NCBI GenBank assembly: GCA_014898425.1
Contig: RCSZ01000005.1
Coordinates: forward strand, 1,824,501 to 1,888,500
Length of the DNA stretch: 64,000 bases
Reading direction: 5' to 3'
Source of the DNA: Botryotinia globosa
Lineage: Eukaryota > Ascomycota > Leotiomycetes > Helotiales > Sclerotiniaceae
The notes beneath the pieces were generated by a model. The model worked only from the letters and a program-made list of their open reading frames with translations, did not search any database and had not been told where the DNA came from. A program made the position numbers and the translations under genes. Below, in pieces: positions 58,985-64,000 of the stretch (positions are counted from its first letter, which is position 1; each line of letters opens with the position of its first letter).

Positions 58985-60794
58985 TTACATTCTGAAGACG
59001 CCAAATTTGGTATCTACCGGTTCATTCTTCCCACCCAATGCAGCCATCAGACTCAGACCTAAAACTCTTCTCGTATGACTTGGTGGAATAACTCCATCAT
59101 CCTAGATACTATGTTAGTCACCCCAAATCCATTTTGTGTTTACGGAAGACAACATACCCATAATCTAGCACTTGAGAAAACTGCCTCACTCTCTCTATCG
59201 ATTCTATCTCTGAGTTCTGGATCAACAGCCTTTCCAACAGTCTCCATGACAGCGGTCAATTGTTCACTTCCCATTACTCCAATCCGTGCATTAGGCCACA
59301 TCCATAAGAATCGAGGACTATATGCCCGACCACACATACCATAATTACCAGCACCATTACTGGCACCAACCACCACGGTAAACTTAGGTACATTGGCACA
59401 TGCAACTGCGGTCACCAGTTTTGCACCATTTTTCGCAATACCCTCGCGTTCAGCATCAGTGCCTACCATGAATCCACTGATATTTTGCAGGAAAATAAGA
59501 GGAATTTTACGTTGAGTGCAGAGCTCAATGAAATGGGCACCTTTGAGGGAGGAGGCAGAGAAAAGAATACCGTTGTTGGCTATGATACCGACTTTGTGAC
59601 CGTAAATGTGAGCAAAGCCCGTCACAAGAGTCGAGCCATAGTCGCGTTTGAATTCGGAAAAGACACTTCCATCTACAATGCGAGCTATAACCTCATGGAT
59701 GGGGAGAGGTTTGCGGTGATTAGTTGTAGCAACTCCAGTCAGTTCTTCGGGAGAATAGAGAGGCTCGGTGTAGGATTCTGAGCATGGAAATGGTTTGGTT
59801 GGCCAGTTGAGATTGCTAACGGATCGGCGGGCAAGAACTATGGCGTGAGCATCATCGACGGCGAGATAATCTGTTACTCCAGATACGGAGCTGTGCATAT
59901 TTCCACCTCCTAGTTCTTCAGCTGTTACAACTTCTCCAGTTGCGGCTTTTACTAGAGGTGGGCCAGCCAGGAAAATATGACCTTGTTCTCCCACGATGAT
60001 ACTCTCATCAGACATGGCGGGAACATAGGCACCACCTGCTGTGCAAGGACCCATGACCACAGCTATTTGAGGGATTCCCATTGAACTCATTCTTGCTTGA
60101 TTGAAGAAAATTCGACCAAAATGCTCTCGATCTGGGAAGACATCTGCCTGATGTGGAAGATTGGCTCCACCCGAATCTACCAGATAGACACAACTGTATA
60201 TTATCAGTATCTGAAAAACGTCTAAATCAATTGAATGAAAACTCACGGTAAATTGTTTTCCTTCGCTATCTCTTGTGCTCTCAAGTGCTTCTTCACAGTA
60301 ATTGGATAATATGTTCCTCCTTTCACGGTACTATCATTTGCAACCACCATACACGTTACTCCCTCAATGACACCTACCCCAGTAATAATCCCACCAGCAG
60401 GTACATCCGCCTCAGGATAAAGCTCATGGCCTGCCAATGCACTCAATTCTAAGAATGAAGTACCTGGATCTATGAGTGCAGTGATACGGTCTCTAGGAAG
60501 CATCTTTTTGCGTGCAATATGCTTTTCACGTGCTTTGGGAGGACCACCTTGATGTATTTTGGCGGTGAGAGTAGAGAGGTGATCGAGTAGAGGTTTCATT
60601 TGAGACTCATTTTGAGTGTATTCCTCTGAAGAGGTATCGACATTTGTCGGAAGAACGGAGATGGCTTTTGCTTGGGTTGGAGGACAATAAGTAGCAATTG
60701 TTCGAAAATGAATCGAGCTTGCTTTGTGATATATTGGTCGTAGAGATTTCCTAGAGAGATTGGGTAGAATTCTAGATGCTCTGAGTGAAGCCAT
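58985..60794 (-). CDS. 3-methylcrotonyl-CoA carboxylase beta subunit (non-biotinylated)
   Basis: Three exons (60794-60247, 60193-59158, 59101-58985; introns 53 and 56 nt) give 566 residues. The N-terminal ~40 residues are Arg/Ser-rich without acids, a mitochondrial presequence. The carboxyltransferase domain has [54 protein letters not shown] and the acyl-CoA/biotin site [20 protein letters not shown]; the end reads [24 protein letters not shown] and the overall match indicate the methylcrotonyl rather than propionyl enzyme. It carboxylates 3-methylcrotonyl-CoA in leucine breakdown in the mitochondrial matrix. The alpha (biotin) subunit gene is not in this window. It is head-to-head with isovaleryl-CoA dehydrogenase. 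Confidence 0.95.
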
Positions 60795-61056
60795 TGTGTT
60801 AGAAGTTATGCTGTGGTGACAGCAAAAAAGTGAGATATTCACATGGACATTTAAACATTTGTTTTGAGACAAGATCTCAATAGACGAAGCAGGAATAGGC
60901 TCGACGGCTAGATGCGGCCCCGCGTTTCCCCGGAAAACCACGGTCCAAGCTAGCTAGGAAGGGTTTACAATTATTGTGTACATCTACAAAACCTAAAACA
61001 ATGTAGAAAACAAACTCTCTCAATTCTTACATTATTTTCATTTTTACAGAACAAAA
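60795..61056. promoter_or_regulatory. Shared bidirectional promoter of the leucine-degradation pair
   Basis: Only 262 bp separate the two divergent start codons, so both genes must use overlapping control DNA. It contains two CreA-type sites (SYGGRG on the opposite strand): CCCCGC at 60918-60923 and CCCCGG at 60928-60933. Carbon repression through them is inference. Confidence 0.75.
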
Positions 61057-62349
61057 ATGGCTTCCTCAATAAAATGTCTTCGATCCCTCACTACTCGACC
61101 TATATCTCATCTCCAGATCAAACCTTCCATCCCCATATCCGCAATCCGTCGACGTAATGCATCATCTAAGCACCCCGCTGGTTTCGAGCCACCAACCTCT
61201 TCTGATCTGATCGAGCTCCGCGAACGAGTCCAAGAATTCACACGAAGGGAAATTCCTGAAACGCTTGCAGCTGAAACCGATAAATCGAATGCATTTCCCA
61301 ATTCCATGTGGCAAAAATTCGGCGATGCAGGGTTTCTCGGTATAACTGCTTCTGAAGATGTGGGTGGACTGGCTATGGGTTACCAAGCACATTGTATTGT
61401 GATGGAAGAAATATCTCGTGCCTCGGGTAGTATTGGATTGAGTTATGCTGCACATTCACAATTGTGCGTGAATCAATTACAATTGAATGGCAATCAGGAC
61501 CAGAAGATGAAGTACATGCCGGGGTTGATTGATGGGAGTAAGATTGGTGCATTGGCTATGAGTGAGAGTGGTGCAGGGAGTGATGTTGTCAGTATGAGGA
61601 CGACAGCAAAGAAAGTAGATGGTGGCTATGTGCTAGATGGAACGAAGATGTGGATTACCAATGGACCAGACGCAGATGTTATTGTGGTTTATGCGAAGAC
61701 TGAGCCTGAGAAGGGCTCGAAGGGAATTACAGCCTTCTTAGTCGAAAAAGGATTCAAGGGCTTCAGTTGTGCGAGAAAACTAGACAAGATGGGTATGAGA
61801 GGAAGTAATACCGGAGAATTAGTTTTCGAGGGGGTATTTGTGCCCGAAGAAAATATCTTGGGCGAGGTCAACAGAGGAGTCAAGGTACTGATGGAAGGGC
61901 TTGACATTGAGAGATTGGTGTTAAGTGCTGGACCGTTAGGTATCATGCAAGCTGCTTTGGATGTTGCACTTCCATTCACACATCAACGCAAGCAATTCGG
62001 TCAACCTATCGCACATAATCAACTCGTCCAAGGAAAACTTGCAGATATGTATACAAAGCTACAAGCTTCGAGAGCTTATACATATGATACAGCAAGGACT
62101 GTCGATGAAACAGGCAATATTAGGACACAAGACTGTGCTGGAGCTATTATGTATGCTGCTGAGCGAGCCACGGAAGTCTCATTAGATTGTATACAATTGT
62201 TGGGTGGCATGGGTTATGTTGAAGAAATGCCTGCTTCGAGATTACTGCGTGATGCAAAGCTCTATGAAATTGGTGCCGGAACTACCGAAGTCAGAAAAGT
62301 GGTGATAGGAAGAGCTTTCAACAAAGAATATAGTGGATTTAGTGCCTAG
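61057..62349 (+). CDS. Isovaleryl-CoA dehydrogenase
   Basis: This intronless 430-residue acyl-CoA dehydrogenase opens with a basic mitochondrial presequence (MASSIKCLRSLTTRPISHLQ, cleavage probably near 35-40). The fold is complete: SYAAHSQLCVNQL, the FAD motif LAMSESGAGSDVVSM, KMWITNGPDADVIVVYAKT and the C-terminal LLGGMGYVEEMPASRLLRDA. The catalytic base is at the position peculiar to isovaleryl-CoA dehydrogenases: E285 in GLDIERLVLSAGPLG. It converts isovaleryl-CoA to 3-methylcrotonyl-CoA, the substrate of the carboxylase encoded next door, passing electrons to ETF. Head-to-head pairing with the carboxylase gene resembles the ivd-mcc clustering known in Aspergillus. Confidence 0.97.
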   Translation: MASSIKCLRSLTTRPISHLQIKPSIPISAIRRRNASSKHPAGFEPPTSSDLIELRERVQEFTRREIPETLAAETDKSNAFPNSMWQKFGDAGFLGITASEDVGGLAMGYQAHCIVMEEISRASGSIGLSYAAHSQLCVNQLQLNGNQDQKMKYMPGLIDGSKIGALAMSESGAGSDVVSMRTTAKKVDGGYVLDGTKMWITNGPDADVIVVYAKTEPEKGSKGITAFLVEKGFKGFSCARKLDKMGMRGSNTGELVFEGVFVPEENILGEVNRGVKVLMEGLDIERLVLSAGPLGIMQAALDVALPFTHQRKQFGQPIAHNQLVQGKLADMYTKLQASRAYTYDTARTVDETGNIRTQDCAGAIMYAAERATEVSLDCIQLLGGMGYVEEMPASRLLRDAKLYEIGAGTTEVRKVVIGRAFNKEYSGFSA

Positions 62350-62621
62350 AAAGGGGGTGTGTTTGTTAGATAGAGCATAGCGATGGGCTTCGTGTCACAT
62401 GTAGTATACCGCAGCAATGATTCGAGTTCTTTTTTCTTCATTAGGTAATCAATCCCACGTGAATCTGATCGATGCGAAACCTTGTCTAGTACTGTACAGT
62501 AACAGGAGCCAGCTGTTGAAGCCAGTCTCAATTTCCACAAATGCAACATTCTCAATTCACTTACTCTATTCCATCGTCGCCATCTTCATTCTCTATCCTA
62601 AAACCTTGAAATCACAAACTT

Positions 62622-63932
62622 TCACATCCCCATCTTCCCCTCCCTCAATTTCTGATAAATCTCCTCCTTATACCCCTCCAAATTCCCAATCATATAGCCC
62701 GGTTCAAACGTCGGCCCTTCATCCTACATGCACACACATCAGTTTCAATCTGCTCATACACACATACCTACATCACAATCTCTCCGCACTCCTTCCTGCC
62801 ACCCCTCCACATCCCAAAACAAAACACGAATAGAAATTGTACTAACCCCAATCATCTTCACAACCCTAGTCCCACACCCACTAACTTCTAAAATCGTCCC
62901 GCCGACATATTCGTTACGAGTCAGTAGTCCCAACATCGCTTCTGCGACTGTTTCGGCAGGAATCCATTTTTGATCAGAGGTTAACATGGCCATTTTGTCG
63001 GGTTGATGGGACCAGATTGGTGTCTTTGAAAGTCAGTAAAGTCTAGTCATCTGCATCTGCATCTGCATCTCCATCTCCATTCAAAAACGCCCTCTCCTCC
63101 CTTCCCAAACAAACCACAAAGGAAAAGAAAAAGAAATCTCACCTGCACAAGCGCCGGCGCAATAGCCGTGACCCTAATCCCCAACTCCTCCAAGCCCGCC
63201 ACACTCCTCACAAACCCCGTAATCGCAAACTTGCTCGCGTGATACAGTGGAGTTTCCATAACTCCTATTTGGCCTGCTACGCTCCCCACACAGATGACTC
63301 TTCCGCTTCTTTTGGACGAAGTCCAATACTCGACGCCCATTTGCGTGAGTCGGATTGGGTGCGTGATGTTTACGTTGAGGGTGTGGAAGGAGCCGGGGAA
63401 AGGGTTGATTTTGGGAGATGTGGTGTTTGGCTGTTTTTCTTCGAGGGATTGCTCCAGAGGGGGAGGGAGGCGTAGATGGTGGGTATCTTGAGAGAGGAGA
63501 GTTCCGGGGGGGTTGTAGAAGTTGGAGAAGAGGGGATCGAAGAGGCCGGCGCCCGGGACGAGGATGTCTATTCCTGCTGGGAAATGGGAGAGAGTGAATT
63601 CGAAGAGGGAGGTGAGTGCAGGCCAAGATGTGACATCGGTGGAGTGATACAGACATTGTGGGGGTGTGGGGGTAGCAGGGGATGAGGAATCCGGGGAAGT
63701 GGAGGTGTAGGTGGTGAGGAGTTGGGCTGCGGCGGGTTGGAGAGAGAGGTCGGCTATAACCACATTGCAACCTTTTGAGAGGAGGAGAGTCGCGAAGGTG
63801 AGATTTATACCTGGAGATAGTATGTGAGAGGGTGGAGATAGGGTGGAGGTTGAGAGAAAGGAGAGTACCTGAGCCCGCGCCGGTGACGATGGCTACTTTT
63901 CCCTTCACTTCAAGGTCCATCTTAAGATTCAT
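62622..63932 (-). CDS. Short-chain dehydrogenase/reductase (classical SDR)
   Basis: Four exons (63932-63869, 63810-63143, 63023-62847, 62723-62622) give 336 residues. The first junction rebuilds the cofactor motif VAIVTGAGSGINLTFA (TGxxxGxG). NVVIADLS follows the second strand, and the catalytic residues appear as VGSVAGQIG and YHASK (YxxxK), followed by RVTAIAPALVQTPIW across intron 2. The layout resembles 15-hydroxyprostaglandin dehydrogenase-like fungal SDRs with NAD preference (acid after VVIA). The substrate is unknown; an insert of about 40 residues (Pro/Ser-rich, around the middle) is unusual for the family. ATG 63932 was chosen; an in-frame ATG at 63920 is possible. It lies tail-to-tail with the dehydrogenase of leucine breakdown. 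Confidence 0.88.
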
Positions 63933-64000
63933 CTTGAACAGAGAGTCTAACAAGCTATAAGATATCGACGATTTACTGGAGTGTTATCTACCAAAGTAGA

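Noticed and set aside
1..64000. tRNA or rRNA genes
   Set aside because: I looked for the A/B-box pattern (notably GGTTCGANTCC) and conserved rRNA segments and found none that fold acceptably.

Overview
This window is nuclear DNA of a filamentous ascomycete. Nearly every gene reads cleanly only after removing short introns (mostly 49-70 nt) with GTAAGT/GTATGT/GTGAGT donors, a CTAAC/CTGAC-type branch site and a YAG acceptor. The gene set (LCB2, Dpb11/Rad4, leucine catabolism, arrestin adaptor, C2H2+Zn2Cys6 regulator, secreted quercetinase, serine/alanine-rich GPI protein) is typical of Pezizomycotina. A Leotiomycetes origin (Botrytis/Sclerotinia relatives) is my inference from general resemblance. 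No tRNA, rRNA or CRISPR array was seen. Intron-exon models below were derived by hand from splice signals and reading-frame continuity.

Layout: 1-1275 3' end of a DUF8035-type charged protein gene; 2501-4355 DUF1295 membrane reductase (5 exons, GAAA microsatellite in intron 1); 5602-7641 serine palmitoyltransferase subunit 2; 7.6-11.6 kb repeat-rich intergenic DNA with three heptanucleotide arrays; 11609-14031 acetoacetyl-CoA synthetase; 14743-17311 four-BRCT replication/checkpoint protein; 17900-18571 isochorismatase-like hydrolase; 18.6-22.3 kb gene-poor; 22328-25105 arrestin-related trafficking adaptor.

The middle (26-37.4 kb) is the dynamic part: a GMC oxidoreductase pseudogene, an NmrA/isoflavone-reductase-like gene with an internal frameshift, a ~2 kb very AT-rich foldback element with 21-bp terminal inverted repeats and a TAA target duplication, then an intact C2H2+Zn2Cys6 transcription factor and a flavin monooxygenase. 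I read this as a possibly decaying accessory oxidoreductase cluster invaded by a transposon.

The right part holds a bactofilin-like protein (37759-38677), a membrane nucleotide pyrophosphatase/phosphodiesterase (38991-41301), an amino-acid/GABA-type permease (42416-44333), a small riboflavin-type deaminase (47916-48440), a WD40 protein with a C-terminal zinc-ribbon motif (49086-52312), a secreted quercetinase (53869-55049), a GPI-type repeat protein (56128-56853) and a previously hidden, decayed 2OG-Fe(II) oxygenase pseudogene (about 57600-58640, minus). Methylcrotonyl-CoA carboxylase beta (58985-60794, minus) and isovaleryl-CoA dehydrogenase (61057-62349, plus) share a 262-bp divergent promoter and catalyse successive leucine-degradation steps. 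That pathway ends in acetoacetate, which the acetoacetyl-CoA synthetase at 11.6-14.0 kb can reactivate. A short-chain dehydrogenase (62622-63932) closes the window.
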